Below are positions 9,196-19,931 of a DNA stretch of 64,000 nt, one piece after another (position 1 is the stretch's first letter; each line of letters opens with the position of its first letter). The stretch covers positions 124,001 to 188,000 of the forward strand of contig NZ_CP159258.1 of the NCBI RefSeq assembly GCF_040438925.1. The letters run 5' to 3'. Position numbers and translations under genes: made by a program. Source of the DNA: Pseudomonas sp. MYb327. Its GTDB lineage: Bacteria > Pseudomonadota > Gammaproteobacteria > Pseudomonadales > Pseudomonadaceae. Under the pieces are notes generated by a model that did no database searches, was not told where the DNA came from, and was given only the letters and a program-made list of their open reading frames with translations.

Positions 9196-10512
9196 TCAGG
9201 CGATGCGATTCAAATCGTTATGCCGCGTTTCCTTCAGGCACAGCACGGCAATCAAACTCAGCACCGCCGCCCCGGACACATACCCGCCGACGTAACTCAA
9301 ACCACCCATGGCCACCAGTTTCTGCGCGAAGAACGGTGCCGCCGAAGCCCCGACAATCCCGCCCAGGTTGTAGGCGGCCGATGCGCCGGTATAACGCACG
9401 TGGGTCGGAAACAACTCCGGCAGCAGTGCGCCCATCGGCGCAAAGGTCACGCCCATCAGGAACAGTTCAATGCACAGGAACAACGCCACGCCCCAGGTCG
9501 AACCCTGGGTCAGCAGCGGTTCCATCAGGAAGCCGGACAGAATCGCCAGTACACCACCGATAATAAGCACCGGTTTGCGTCCGTAGCGGTCACTGGCCCA
9601 GGCAGACAGCGGGGTGGCGGCAGCCATGAACAACACGGCAAAGCACAGCAGGCCGAGGAAGGTTTCGCGGCTGTAGCCGAGCGTTGCCACGCCGTAACTC
9701 AGCGAGAACACGGTCGAGATGTAGAACAGCGCGTAACACACCACCATCGAGCCGGCCCCCAGTAGCACCGGAACCCAGTATTGGCTGAACAGCTCGACCA
9801 ATGGGATCTTCACCCGTTCCTGACGAGCTACGGCATTAGCGAAGACCGGTGTTTCGTGAAGCTTGAGGCGAACGTACAGGCCGACCATCACCAGCGCGGC
9901 GCTGAGCAGGAACGGAATGCGCCAGCCCCATGAACGGAATTGTTCGTCGTCCAGGGTCATGGCCAAGGTCAGGAACAGTCCATTGGCCGCCAGAAAGCCG
10001 ATGGACGGGCCGAGTTGCGGGAACATGCCGAACCACGCGCGTTTGCCTTTAGGCGCATTTTCCGTGGCAAGTAACGCTGCGCCACCCCATTCGCCGCCCA
10101 GTCCCAGGCCCTGACCGAAGCGCAAGACGCAGAGCAGAATCGGCGCCCACGCCCCGATGCTGTCGTAACCCGGCAGCACGCCGATCAGCGTGGTGCACAC
10201 GCCCATCAACAGAAGTGAGGCTACCAGCGTCGATTTTCGGCCGATGCGGTCGCCGAAGTGACCGAACAGTGCCGAGCCCAGCGGTCGGGCAAGGAACGCG
10301 ATGCCGAACGTGAGGAAGGCCGATAGCATTTGCGCCGTGCCGGAAGTTTGCGGAAAAAACACCGGCCCGATCACCAGCGCGGCGGCGGTGGCGTAGACGT
10401 AAAAGTCGTAGAACTCGATGGCGGTGCCGATGAAGCTCGCAGTGGCTACCCGGGTGGCGGAGTTCGTCGGTTGTGCGGGTGTGGAATCGCTGTAAGTCGT
10501 GCTGGTCGTCAT
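9196..10512 (-). CDS. MFS transporter, metabolite:H+ symporter (MHS/ShiA-ProP-like) family
   Basis: 438 residues with about 12 membrane helices. The first helix contains GTAIEFYDFYVYATAAALVIGPVFFP, typical of MHS-family symporters, and the MFS loop 2-3 motif is GHFGDRIGRKSTLV, repeated as SDRYGRKPVLIIGG in the second half. Relatives import dicarboxylates, shikimate, citrate or betaines with protons. The exact substrate cannot be read from sequence. The ATG at 10512 has AGGGA seven bases upstream and is preferred over the next in-frame start 7 codons earlier. Inner membrane. It appears monocistronic. Confidence 0.88.
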   Translation of the reverse strand: MTTSTTYSDSTPAQPTNSATRVATASFIGTAIEFYDFYVYATAAALVIGPVFFPQTSGTAQMLSAFLTFGIAFLARPLGSALFGHFGDRIGRKSTLVASLLLMGVCTTLIGVLPGYDSIGAWAPILLCVLRFGQGLGLGGEWGGAALLATENAPKGKRAWFGMFPQLGPSIGFLAANGLFLTLAMTLDDEQFRSWGWRIPFLLSAALVMVGLYVRLKLHETPVFANAVARQERVKIPLVELFSQYWVPVLLGAGSMVVCYALFYISTVFSLSYGVATLGYSRETFLGLLCFAVLFMAAATPLSAWASDRYGRKPVLIIGGVLAILSGFLMEPLLTQGSTWGVALFLCIELFLMGVTFAPMGALLPELFPTHVRYTGASAAYNLGGIVGASAAPFFAQKLVAMGGLSYVGGYVSGAAVLSLIAVLCLKETRHNDLNRIA

Positions 10513-10871
10513 GCGGTTATCCCTGACAGTCATGTGCCCCAGTGGAGCGAATTATTATGGTCGAATACCCAGGGATGTGGGTGGAGGCGCGGTCGCTGTT
10601 CCAGGTAGGAACAGTCGTCGGTTTGATGCGGATGGATCTGATGATCGGGCCGGAACCTGCGGAGTGCGGGGTAAGCACGGGGGCGGCGAGGCTTGGGTAA
10701 GCCGCTCGATTATAGGAAGGTGACTAACGATTCAACAAGTGGCGGGTGCGCGTGGTTTTCTGTGGCGAGCGAGCTTGCTCCAGTTCGCGCGCGCAGCGGC
10801 CGCAAAAAGCCAGGGCCTGCTTCGCAGTCCAGCGGGAGCAAGCTCCCTCGCCACAGCAAATGTGTCGGCTC
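10513..10871. other. Intergenic region upstream of the MFS gene
   Basis: About 360 bp without a credible gene. It holds the leader of the MFS gene (minus strand) on the left and a REP pair at 10761-10856 on the right, next to the 3' end of the corC-like gene. I see no clear promoter consensus. Confidence 0.5.
10761..10856. repeat. REP-type inverted pair (family C, GTGGCGAGGGAGCTTGCTCC)
   Basis: TGTGGCGAGCGAGCTTGCTCC at the left end faces GGGAGCAAGCTCCCTCGCCACA at the right end, with a GC-rich unique centre. Family C arms recur at 19636-19766 and in short form at 30244-30273. Confidence 0.85.
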
Positions 10872-12104
10872 TCAGATGACGACAGGCACCACACTGGGCT
10901 GCCAGATCAACACCCGTGTCACCCGGTTGTCCTCGGTTTCGAGGATTTCCAGCCGATACCGACCAATCTTCAGGCACACGGCGCTTTCAGGAATGGTCTC
11001 CAGCGCTTCGGTCACCAGGCCGTTAAGGGTCTTCGGTCCGTCGCTAGGCAGATGCCAGCCGAGGCTTTTGTTCAGTTCGCGAATTGACGCGGCGCCGTCG
11101 ATCACCAGGCGGCCATCGGCCTGCGGATGGATATGCGGGTTGTTCAGGCTTTGCTGGCTTTCGAATTCGCCGACGATTTCTTCGAGAATGTCTTCCAGGG
11201 TCACGATGCCGAGCACTTCACCATACTCGTCGACCACCATGCCCAGGCGCCGTTGCTGTTTATGGAAGTTCAGCAGTTGCAGTTGCAGCGGGGTGCTTTC
11301 CGGCACGAAGTATGGCTCGCGACTGCCCTCCGCCAGTGCTTCCAGCGTCAGGCTGCCATCGGCTAACAAGTGGCCAATTTGTCGGGTGTTGAGTACCGCT
11401 TCGACCTGGTTGATGTCGCTGTGGAACACCGGCAGGCGGGTGCGCTTGTTGTGGCGCAATTGCTCGATGATTTCCTCGATCGGGTCGTCGAGGTTGATCC
11501 CGTCGACTTCGCTGCGCGGTACCAGAATGTCGTTGACCGTGATGTTGTCCAGCGCATGGATGCCGGGCAATGAATGTGGTCGGCAGACGGATTCGTGATC
11601 GTCACGGCGCTCCGCAGGTATCTCGTCGTCGCTCTGTTGCACCACTTTGGCTTTGCGCGCGAGCGGACGCAGCAGCAATTGGCTGAAGGCATTCAGAAGC
11701 CAGGCGGCCGGGTAGATGATTTTCAGGGGAATGCGCAGCAGGTTGTTGCCCAGCGCCAGGATCGCGTCCGGATGGCGCACGGCGAGGGCGCGCGGCAGGT
11801 ATTCGGCAAACACCAGCACCGTGGTGCCGGCACCCAGGCAGGCCAGCCACGGACCGTTCTCGGCCCAGGTGAAAATCGCTACCAATGTGCAGATGACCAC
11901 CAGCAGCGTGCGGCACAGGGTATTGCAGAAGATCAGGCTATTGAGTGGAAAGCTCAACCTCGCCAACGGTTGGTCGCTTGAACGAGAGGCGTTGCGCTGG
12001 GCCAGCACGTGCTGGTGAGCGGCTTCAATGGCGGTGAACAGCCCCGACCAGAGAATCAATACGGCCACTACTGCGAGCATCGGCCCTAAGGGCAAGTCGT
12101 CCAT
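10872..12104 (-). CDS. CNNM/CorC-HlyC family membrane protein (DUF21 + CBS pair + CorC_HlyC)
   Basis: 410 residues. The N-terminal third (about 1-150) is a DUF21/CNNM membrane domain with helices such as LAVVAVLILWSGLFTAIEAA. Two CBS domains follow (from ILVPRSEVDGINLDD, then VPESTPLQLQLLNFH with MVVDEYGEVLGIVTLEDILEEIVGE). The C-terminus is a CorC_HlyC-type domain (ADGRLVIDGAASIRELN). Proteins of this build are implicated in divalent-cation (Mg/Co) efflux or homeostasis. They are often misannotated as haemolysins; I would not call this a toxin. It runs in the same direction as the ypjD-like gene, 12 bases after it, and the two are likely one transcript. Confidence 0.88.
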   Translation of the reverse strand: MDDLPLGPMLAVVAVLILWSGLFTAIEAAHQHVLAQRNASRSSDQPLARLSFPLNSLIFCNTLCRTLLVVICTLVAIFTWAENGPWLACLGAGTTVLVFAEYLPRALAVRHPDAILALGNNLLRIPLKIIYPAAWLLNAFSQLLLRPLARKAKVVQQSDDEIPAERRDDHESVCRPHSLPGIHALDNITVNDILVPRSEVDGINLDDPIEEIIEQLRHNKRTRLPVFHSDINQVEAVLNTRQIGHLLADGSLTLEALAEGSREPYFVPESTPLQLQLLNFHKQQRRLGMVVDEYGEVLGIVTLEDILEEIVGEFESQQSLNNPHIHPQADGRLVIDGAASIRELNKSLGWHLPSDGPKTLNGLVTEALETIPESAVCLKIGRYRLEILETEDNRVTRVLIWQPSVVPVVI

Positions 12105-12116
12105 TAATGCCGCCCG

Positions 12117-12929
12117 TCAAATGTGCAGAATGTATTCACGAACCAGCTTGCTGCCGAAATACGCCAGCATCAGCAGGCAGAAACCGGCGAGGGTCCAGCG
12201 AATGGCCTTGTGTCCGCGCCAGCCGAGGCGGTTACGACCCCAAAGCAGCACGCTGAAGACGATCCAGGCCAGGCAGGCCAGCAAGGTTTTGTGCACCAGA
12301 TGTTGCGCGAAGAGGTTTTCGACGAACAGCCAGCCCGAGATCAACGACAGCGACAACAGTGTCCAGCCGGCCCAGAGAAAGCCGAACAGCAGGCTCTCCA
12401 TGGTTTGCAGCGGTGGGAAGTTCTTGATCAGTCCGGACGGATGCTTGTGCTTGAGCTGATGGTCCTGAACCAGCAGCAACAACGACTGGAATACCGCGAT
12501 GGTGAACATGCCGTAGGCAAGGATCGACAACAGGATGTGGGCGAGGATGCCCGGTGCTTCGTCGATAATCTGCACGGTGCCTGCGGGGGCGAACTGCGCG
12601 AGGAGGGCGGTCAACGCTCCCAGCGGGAACAGCAAGACCAGCAGGTTTTCCACCGGGATGCGCGAGCAGGCCAGCAAGGTCAGGGCGATGACCGCTGCGG
12701 CAATCAGGCTGGCGGCGCTGAAGAAGTCCAGGCCCAGGCCAATCGGCGTCAGCAGGTGGGTGAACAGGCTGGCGCTGTGGGCCAGGACCGCAAGCACGCC
12801 GAGCGTGACCAGCAGGCGTTTGTTCGCCTTGGCGCCGGTGGCCAGACGAGTGCCCTGATAGAGAGTCGCAGCGGCATATAAACAGGCGGCGGCGAGAGTG
12901 GTTAGCAAACTGGGTGACAAGGGGAGCAT
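12117..12929 (-). CDS. ypjD: YpjD-like inner membrane protein (cytochrome c assembly / CcsA superfamily)
   Basis: 270 residues with about eight membrane helices and the late CcsA-type block GFLWAGWTLLSLSLISGWLFV. Histidines such as those in FAQHLVHKT lie where haem-handling CcsA relatives keep theirs. The E. coli relative YpjD likewise lies near ffh. Its function is not established, and proposals link it to the neighbouring CNNM-type protein. The ATG at 12929 (MLPLSPSLLTTLAAACLYAA) is chosen: the frame extends 58 codons upstream, but that part is not membrane-like and would overlap the ffh promoter region. It is divergent from ffh. Confidence 0.85.
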   Translation of the reverse strand: MLPLSPSLLTTLAAACLYAAATLYQGTRLATGAKANKRLLVTLGVLAVLAHSASLFTHLLTPIGLGLDFFSAASLIAAAVIALTLLACSRIPVENLLVLLFPLGALTALLAQFAPAGTVQIIDEAPGILAHILLSILAYGMFTIAVFQSLLLLVQDHQLKHKHPSGLIKNFPPLQTMESLLFGFLWAGWTLLSLSLISGWLFVENLFAQHLVHKTLLACLAWIVFSVLLWGRNRLGWRGHKAIRWTLAGFCLLMLAYFGSKLVREYILHI

Positions 12930-13013
12930 AAGTCCTGTTAGGCAAGCCCGAAAGGCGCTGAGTTTGGCATAGAACCCAGGCAGCACGAAAGACCAGACAA
13001 GCTGACGGCGAGG

Positions 13014-13042
13014 TGTCCGCCAGCCGCAGTCTTCGCTATAAT
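13014..13042 (+). promoter_or_regulatory. Possible sigma-70 promoter of ffh
   Basis: TATAAT at 13037-13042 is a perfect -10, about 100 bases upstream of ffh. The sequence 17 bases before it (TGTCCG) is only a weak -35, so the call rests mainly on the -10. Confidence 0.45.
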
Positions 13043-13139
13043 CCGCGACCTGCCCACGCCGCAGGCTCGCCGAGCACACGTTTAGTCCGGTCCGGGCCGC
13101 CATTATCCCGGTCTACACAGGGCCTGAAAGGATCGCGCA

Positions 13140-14516
<1,377 letters not shown>

Positions 14517-14666
14517 AGAATTAGCGCCGGCAGTCATGTCGGCGCAACCCCACAGGGAAGTGGGATTCACAGCAAACCCGCACTTGGCGGGAGCTGACTG
14601 GCCGTTTTCATCGACGGCTCTATAGCAAATCTGCATGGCGTCCGATAGGCCGCCGGAAAAAGTCAT

Positions 14667-14694
14667 TTGCAAAAGTCCGGATATTCCTTAGAAT
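14667..14694 (+). promoter_or_regulatory. Likely sigma-70 promoter of the rpsP-rimM-trmD-rplS operon
   Basis: TTGCAA (14667-14672), a 16-base spacer and TAGAAT (14689-14694) lie about 70 bases before rpsP. A GC-rich hairpin (GCGCCG...CGGCGC at about 14524-14545) separates it from ffh and may be the ffh terminator, although it lacks a T tract. Confidence 0.55.
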
Positions 14695-14766
14695 ATGCGG
14701 CCTTTCGGGCACCTATGCCCGCTGTGCCTTTAGATTTGCAGCACCGACTACAGGAACGATGTTCAC

Positions 14767-15018
14767 ATGCTAACAATCCGTCTTGCCCTTGGCGGCTCCA
14801 AAAAGCGCCCGTTTTACCACTTGACCGTAACCGACAGCCGCAACCCGCGCGACGGTTCGCACAAGGAACAGGTTGGTTTCTTCAACCCTGTTGCTCGTGG
14901 TCAAGAAGTTCGTCTGTCCGTGAACCAAGAGCGCGTAGCCTACTGGCTGAGCGTTGGTGCACAACCTTCTGAGCGCGTTGCTCAGTTGTTGAAGGAATCT
15001 GCTAAGGCTGCGGCCTGA
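14767..15018 (+). CDS. rpsP: 30S ribosomal protein bS16
   Basis: 83 residues beginning [20 protein letters not shown], the S16 signature, with DSRNPRDG and KEQVGFFNP, then a short Ala-rich C-terminus. It assembles early on 16S rRNA. First gene of the rpsP-rimM-trmD-rplS operon; rimM starts five bases after its stop. Confidence 0.97.
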   Translation: MLTIRLALGGSKKRPFYHLTVTDSRNPRDGSHKEQVGFFNPVARGQEVRLSVNQERVAYWLSVGAQPSERVAQLLKESAKAAA

Positions 15019-15023
15019 GCAAT

Positions 15024-15560
15024 ATGAACGCGACGCCAGCTGTTGCTGATGATTTGATCGTTATCGGCAAGATTTACTCGGTTCACGGCGTTCGCGGCGA
15101 AGTGAAGGTGTATTCCTTTACTGATCCGATTAAGAACCTGCTGGAATACAAAACTTGGACGCTCAAGCGTGATGGCAATGTAAAGCAGGTAGAGCTGGTC
15201 AGCGGACGCGGGAACGACAAGTTCCTGGTCGCAAAGCTCAAGGGTCTTGATGATCGTGAAGAAGCTCGTCTTCTGGCCGGTTATGAGATCTGCGTGCCGC
15301 GCAACCTGTTCCCTGAACTGACCGACGGCGAGTACTACTGGTACCAGCTGGAAGGTCTCAAGGTTATCGACACCCTCGGGCAACTGTTCGGGAAGATCGA
15401 TCACCTGCTGGAGACCGGCTCGAATGATGTAATGGTGGTCAAGCCTTGCGCTGGCAGCCTGGATGATCGCGAACGCCTGTTGCCCTATACGGAGCAATGC
15501 GTGTTGGCCATCGACCTGGCAGCAGGCGAGATGAAGGTGGATTGGGACGCGGATTTCTAA
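15024..15560 (+). CDS. rimM: Ribosome maturation factor RimM
   Basis: 178 residues. The N-terminal barrel has [21 protein letters not shown], the RimM signature, followed by [26 protein letters not shown] and the PRC-barrel with [11 protein letters not shown]. RimM helps mature the 30S head and binds S19. It is second in the operon, translated from an ATG next to the rpsP stop and followed after two bases by the GTG of trmD. Confidence 0.96.
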   Translation: MNATPAVADDLIVIGKIYSVHGVRGEVKVYSFTDPIKNLLEYKTWTLKRDGNVKQVELVSGRGNDKFLVAKLKGLDDREEARLLAGYEICVPRNLFPELTDGEYYWYQLEGLKVIDTLGQLFGKIDHLLETGSNDVMVVKPCAGSLDDRERLLPYTEQCVLAIDLAAGEMKVDWDADF

Positions 15561-15562
15561 GC

Positions 15563-16315
15563 GTGGCTAACTTGCGCGTAGAAGTGATCAGTTTGTTTCC
15601 CGAGATGTTCTCCGCCATCAGCGAGTACGGCATCACCAGTCGTGCGGTGAAACAGGGGCTCTTGCAGCTCACCTGTTGGAATCCGCGAGACTACACGACG
15701 GATCGACATCACACTGTGGACGATCGCCCGTTTGGCGGTGGTCCGGGCATGGTGATGAAGATCAAGCCCCTGGAAGACGCTCTGGTTCACGCCAAGGCAG
15801 CCGCCGGGGAGGGCGCGAAGGTGATTTACCTGTCGCCCCAAGGCCGTCAACTGACTCAGTCGGCGGTGCGCGAGTTGGCGAATCTGGATGCATTGATCCT
15901 GATTGCCGGCCGCTATGAAGGCATTGACGAGCGTTTTATTGATGCTCATGTCGATGAAGAGTGGTCGATTGGCGACTATGTACTGTCTGGCGGCGAGCTG
16001 CCGGCGATGGTCCTGATCGATGCGGTTACACGACTGCTGCCTGGAGCTTTAGGGCATGCGGACTCCGCCGAGGAAGATTCCTTTACGGATGGTTTGCTGG
16101 ATTGCCCGCACTACACCCGACCGGAGGTGTATGCGGATCAGCGTGTTCCCGACGTATTGCTAAGTGGCAATCACGCGCACATCCGGCGTTGGCGTTTACA
16201 GCAGTCCCTTGGTCGGACCTATGAACGACGCGCCGATCTTCTGGAAAGCCGCTCGCTTTCTGGAGAAGAGAAGAAGCTGCTCGAGGAATACATCCGCGAG
16301 CGGGACGATAGTTAA
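15563..16315 (+). CDS. trmD: tRNA (guanine(37)-N(1))-methyltransferase TrmD
   Basis: 250 residues. The SPOUT trefoil-knot signature is visible: [39 protein letters not shown] and LPGALG. The N-terminal part reads [14 protein letters not shown] and GGGPGMVMK. The enzyme methylates G37 of tRNAs and prevents +1 frameshifting. The start is the GTG at 15563, two bases after rimM, and gives the family N-terminus; the frame is open further up inside rimM but is not conserved there. Confidence 0.96.
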   Translation: MANLRVEVISLFPEMFSAISEYGITSRAVKQGLLQLTCWNPRDYTTDRHHTVDDRPFGGGPGMVMKIKPLEDALVHAKAAAGEGAKVIYLSPQGRQLTQSAVRELANLDALILIAGRYEGIDERFIDAHVDEEWSIGDYVLSGGELPAMVLIDAVTRLLPGALGHADSAEEDSFTDGLLDCPHYTRPEVYADQRVPDVLLSGNHAHIRRWRLQQSLGRTYERRADLLESRSLSGEEKKLLEEYIRERDDS

Positions 16316-16360
16316 CAACGTATCGATGGTAGATCCGACGATTTACCTTAGGAGCACAGC

Positions 16361-16711
16361 ATGACTAACAAAATCATCCTTGCACTCGAAGCAGAGCAGA
16401 TGACCAAAGAGATCCCTACCTTTGCCCCGGGCGACACCATTGTCGTTCAGGTGAAAGTGAAGGAAGGCGACCGTTCGCGTCTGCAAGCGTTCGAAGGTGT
16501 TGTTATCGCCAAGCGTAACCGCGGCGTAAACAGTGCTTTCACCGTTCGTAAAATCTCCAACGGTGTTGGCGTAGAGCGTACTTTCCAGACCTACAGCCCG
16601 CAAATCGACAGCATGGCCGTTAAACGTCGCGGTGACGTACGTAAAGCCAAGCTGTACTACCTGCGTGACCTGTCTGGTAAAGCAGCTCGCATCAAGGAAA
16701 AACTGGCTTAA
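16361..16711 (+). CDS. rplS: 50S ribosomal protein bL19
   Basis: 116 residues, with [33 protein letters not shown] sequence, [14 protein letters not shown] and the C-terminal [21 protein letters not shown]19 lies at the 30S-50S interface. It has a strong ribosome-binding site (TTAGGAGCACAGC) and is the last gene of the operon, followed by a strong terminator. Confidence 0.97.
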
Positions 16712-16729
16712 GTCCAGCTTCCGATGCAG

Positions 16730-16757
16730 AAAAAAGCAGCCTACGGGCTGCTTTTTT
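16730..16757. terminator. Bidirectional terminator between rplS and the antiporter gene
   Basis: AAAAAAGCAGCC (16730-16741) and GGCTGCTTTTTT (16746-16757) form a perfect 12-bp stem with a four-base loop and a T tract on both strands. It ends the rpsP operon and probably also the convergent antiporter gene. Confidence 0.93.
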
Positions 16758-16801
16758 GTTGCCTGCGATTCAGTGCATTTTGAAAAACGGTTTCGGGGAC
16801 G

Positions 16802-18601
16802 CTAAGCCTCAGGCTGAATCAACGCCAACAACGTCCACCCCGCCGAAGGCTTGACCGCACTGTCCGGCGTCACCACATGCACCCAGCCGCTGTCATCGCG
16901 AGTAAACAGCAGCGTCGCACGCTCGCCATGCAAAGCCTGGTAATCCTCCCAGCCAAAGCCCTCGGTCAGGTTCGTGCTGTACAACTCAGCCCCCTGATGC
17001 AGCTGATTGGCCAGCTTGACGTAGGTTAAATCCTCATTGCCCAGCAAACGCCCGCGATGCTCATGGCTCGCCCGGTGCTTGTCGGTACGACGGCTTTCCT
17101 GGCCACTGGCCAACCCGAACAGTCGTTGATGGCCGAAGTCATGGCGAAAACGCATCGAGGCGAGCGTGTTCAATTCCCCGGACGGCGACAGCGTCAGCAA
17201 ATGTCCAAGGCCGACCAGATCCAGGTGCGCATCAGCATGCTGCGACGCCGGGTTGCCAAAATAAGTCGGCAAACCCTCCATGCGCGCCGCCCGGATATTC
17301 TCCCAGCTCGAATCCGTCAGCAGTACCCGACTACCCAGCTGTTGCAAGGCTTTGCCCAAGGTTCGCGCGGGCTGATTGGCTCCGACGATCAGGAAGCCGC
17401 TAGGTGCGGGCTCGGCGACTTTCAACAAGCGGGCCAACGGCCGCGCCGTGGCGCTTTGCAGCACCACGGTGCCGATGATCACCGCAAACGTCAGTGGTAC
17501 CAGCAACAAGGCGCCTTGATGTCCGGCCTCATGCAAGCGAATCGCGAAAATCGCCGACACGGCCGCCGCCACGATCCCACGGGGCGCGATCCACGCCAGC
17601 AACGCCCGTTCACGCCAATTCAAGTTCGAACCCAGGGTGGAAAGTATGACGTTCAACGGCCGGGCGATGAATTGAATGATGAGCAAGAGAATCAGCACCA
17701 ATGGGCCGAGGCCGATCAAGGCGTTCAGGTCCAGTCGTGCCGCCAGCAAGATGAACAGACCGGAAATCAGCAACACGCTTAGGTTTTCCTTGAAGTGCAG
17801 GATGTGCCGCACATCCACACCCTTCATGTTGGCCAGCCACATCCCCATCAAAGTTACCGCCAGCAGGCCCGATTCGTGCGTCACGGCGTTGGCGGCGATG
17901 AAAATCCCCAGCACCGAGGCCAGCGCGGCGAGGTTGTGCAGGTATTCCGGCAACCACTGGCGCCGGATTATCATGCCGAGCACCCAGCCACCGGCGATCC
18001 CGAAAACGCTGCCGCATAGAATGACGCCGCCGAACGTCAGCAGACTGTGGCTCAGGCCTTCACCCGCCGCGCTGGCAATAATGAAGCTGTAGACCACTAC
18101 GGCGAGAAGGGCACCGATCGGGTCGATGACAATCCCTTCCCAACGCAAAATATTGGCAATCGAAGCTTTCGGCCGTACCACACGCAGCATCGGCACGATG
18201 ACGGTTGGACCGGTGACTAGTGTCAGGCTGCCGAAAAGTATCGCCAGCATCCAGTCGAAACCCAGCAGCCAGTGAGTCGCGAGCGCGATGACCACCCAGG
18301 TGGCCAGGGCGCCAAGGGTAACCAGGCGCCGAACAACGCTGCCGATCTCGCGCCACTCCGACAAATGCAGCGTGAGGCTTCCTTCAAACAGGATCAGCGC
18401 CACCGCCAGCGACACCAGCGGCATCAGCAAAGGCCCGAACATTTCCTGTGGGTCGAGCCAGTGCAACACCGGACCGACCAGAATGCCGGTCAACAGCAGA
18501 AACAGAATCGCCGGTAGCTTCAGGCGCCAGGCCAGCCATTGACACCCCAGTGCCGCCGCACCAATTGCGCCAAACGCCAACAAAATCTGCTGTTCACTCA
18601 T
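16802..18601 (-). CDS. Monovalent cation:proton antiporter (CPA family) with C-terminal TrkA-N-like domain
   Basis: 599 residues. The first ~390 residues form about 12 membrane helices of a Na+/H+ exchanger domain: PAILFLLLTGILVGP, ALILFEGSLTLHL, the long SLTLVTGPTVIVPML and ILRWEGIVIDPIGALLAVVV with the transport acidic residues, then IAPRGIVAAAVSAIFAIRL. A cytoplasmic region after about residue 400 (GFLIVGANQPARTLGKAL, then VLLTDSSWENIRAAR) looks like a Rossmann TrkA-N/RCK-type nucleotide-binding domain. The protein is expected to exchange Na+ or K+ for H+ at the inner membrane. Ion specificity is not readable. It is monocistronic and convergent with rplS. Confidence 0.88.
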   Translation of the reverse strand: MSEQQILLAFGAIGAAALGCQWLAWRLKLPAILFLLLTGILVGPVLHWLDPQEMFGPLLMPLVSLAVALILFEGSLTLHLSEWREIGSVVRRLVTLGALATWVVIALATHWLLGFDWMLAILFGSLTLVTGPTVIVPMLRVVRPKASIANILRWEGIVIDPIGALLAVVVYSFIIASAAGEGLSHSLLTFGGVILCGSVFGIAGGWVLGMIIRRQWLPEYLHNLAALASVLGIFIAANAVTHESGLLAVTLMGMWLANMKGVDVRHILHFKENLSVLLISGLFILLAARLDLNALIGLGPLVLILLLIIQFIARPLNVILSTLGSNLNWRERALLAWIAPRGIVAAAVSAIFAIRLHEAGHQGALLLVPLTFAVIIGTVVLQSATARPLARLLKVAEPAPSGFLIVGANQPARTLGKALQQLGSRVLLTDSSWENIRAARMEGLPTYFGNPASQHADAHLDLVGLGHLLTLSPSGELNTLASMRFRHDFGHQRLFGLASGQESRRTDKHRASHEHRGRLLGNEDLTYVKLANQLHQGAELYSTNLTEGFGWEDYQALHGERATLLFTRDDSGWVHVVTPDSAVKPSAGWTLLALIQPEA

Positions 18602-18710
18602 TGAAGCTCCCTGTTCCTTGAAATAGCTGGCTATGAAAGACTAGCGGCCGTTTCTATTGTCCTCCTGATTTTTTTGCGTGCAGTTTCAAGGCTGTACGTT
18701 TTGAGTGCCC

Positions 18711-19607
18711 ATGCCTGCCATCGAACATCCATTGATAGACCAATTCCTTGACGCCCTGTGGCTGGAGAAAGGTCTTTCCGACAACACCCGCGATGCCTAT
18801 CGCAGCGATCTGGCCCTGTTCAATGGCTGGTTGCAGGAAAAGGGCCTGGAACTGATCAACGCCGGGCGCGAGTTGATCCTCGATCACCTTGCCTGGCGCC
18901 TCGAACAAAATTACAAACCCCGTTCAACCGCGCGGTTTCTCTCTGGTGTGCGTGGTTTCTATCGCTATTTGCTGCGGGAAAAGCTGATCGCCGTCGATCC
19001 GACCCTTCGCATCGACATGCCGCAATTGGGTAGGCCATTGCCCAAATCCTTGTCGGAAGCCGATGTGGAGGCGCTATTGAAAGCGCCGGACCTGAGCGAA
19101 GCCATCGGCCAGCGCGACCGGGCCATGCTTGAAGTTCTGTACGCCTGCGGCCTGCGGGTGACAGAGCTGATCAGCCTGACCCTGGAGCAGGTCAACCTGC
19201 GCCAGGGTGTGTTGCGCGTAATGGGCAAGGGCAGCAAGGAGCGCCTGGTGCCGATGGGCGAGGAGGCGATTGTCTGGGTCGAGCGCTACATGCGCGATGG
19301 TCGTGGCGAACTGCTCGGCGGTCGTCCTAGCGATGTGTTGTTCCCCAGTCAGCGTGGCGAACAGATGACGCGCCAGACGTTCTGGCACCGGATCAAGCAT
19401 CAGGCCAAAGTCGCGGGGATCGGCAAGTCGCTGTCGCCGCATACCTTGCGTCATGCATTCGCCACGCATCTGCTGAACCACGGCGCCGATTTGCGGGTGG
19501 TGCAGATGCTGCTGGGACACAGTGACCTTTCCACGACCCAGATCTACACCCACGTCGCACGGGCACGCTTGCAGGACCTGCACGCCAAACACCACCCGCG
19601 CGGCTAA
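18711..19607 (+). CDS. xerD: Site-specific tyrosine recombinase XerD
   Basis: 298 residues, exactly the usual XerD size. The N-terminal core-binding domain reads IDQFLDALWLEKGLSDNTRDAYRSDL. The catalytic domain has Arg in ACGLRVTEL, Lys in GKGSKERLVP, HTLRHAFATHLL, LGHSDLSTTQIYTH with the nucleophilic Tyr, and the C-terminal HPRG. With XerC it resolves chromosome dimers at dif. The ATG at 18711 (MPAIEHPL) is preferred; a GTG two codons upstream is also possible. It is followed by REP DNA and then dsbC, the same order as in P. aeruginosa. Confidence 0.96.
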   Translation: MPAIEHPLIDQFLDALWLEKGLSDNTRDAYRSDLALFNGWLQEKGLELINAGRELILDHLAWRLEQNYKPRSTARFLSGVRGFYRYLLREKLIAVDPTLRIDMPQLGRPLPKSLSEADVEALLKAPDLSEAIGQRDRAMLEVLYACGLRVTELISLTLEQVNLRQGVLRVMGKGSKERLVPMGEEAIVWVERYMRDGRGELLGGRPSDVLFPSQRGEQMTRQTFWHRIKHQAKVAGIGKSLSPHTLRHAFATHLLNHGADLRVVQMLLGHSDLSTTQIYTHVARARLQDLHAKHHPRG

Positions 19608-19635
19608 CGATTCCCTGATGGATAACGTTGGCCTC

Positions 19636-19766
19636 TGTGGCGAGGGAGCTTGCTCCTGCTGGGTCGCGCAGCGGCCCCAAAGCCATGCGGCGCGGTCAAT
19701 CAGGAATATATGCTTGATCAGTTTGCGACTGCTTCGCAGTCGAGCGGAAGCAAGCTCCCTCGCCAC
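19636..19766. repeat. REP-type inverted pair (family C)
   Basis: TGTGGCGAGGGAGCTTGCTCC at the left end faces GGAAGCAAGCTCCCTCGCCAC at the right end, about 130 bp apart, with a unique insert containing a second small palindrome GCGACTGCTTCGCAGTCG. It lies between xerD and dsbC. Confidence 0.83.
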
Positions 19767-19931
19767 GCCAACTATTGCCAAACTTGCATGGCGAGATCTC
19801 TTGCGACAGGCGCATTCGGCCCCGCGAACCTTATGTGGTAGGCTTTGCCGGTTTGCACGATGGGCGGTTATGACCCGGTGCTTCGGCACGGGCGTTCTGA
19901 TCGTCCCATTTGTCCGCCTTCAGGAGTTCAC

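Noticed and set aside
10872..12104. Haemolysin annotation for the CBS-domain protein
   Set aside because: HlyC/CorC naming is historical; DUF21 plus CBS pairs point to ion homeostasis, and no toxin feature is present.
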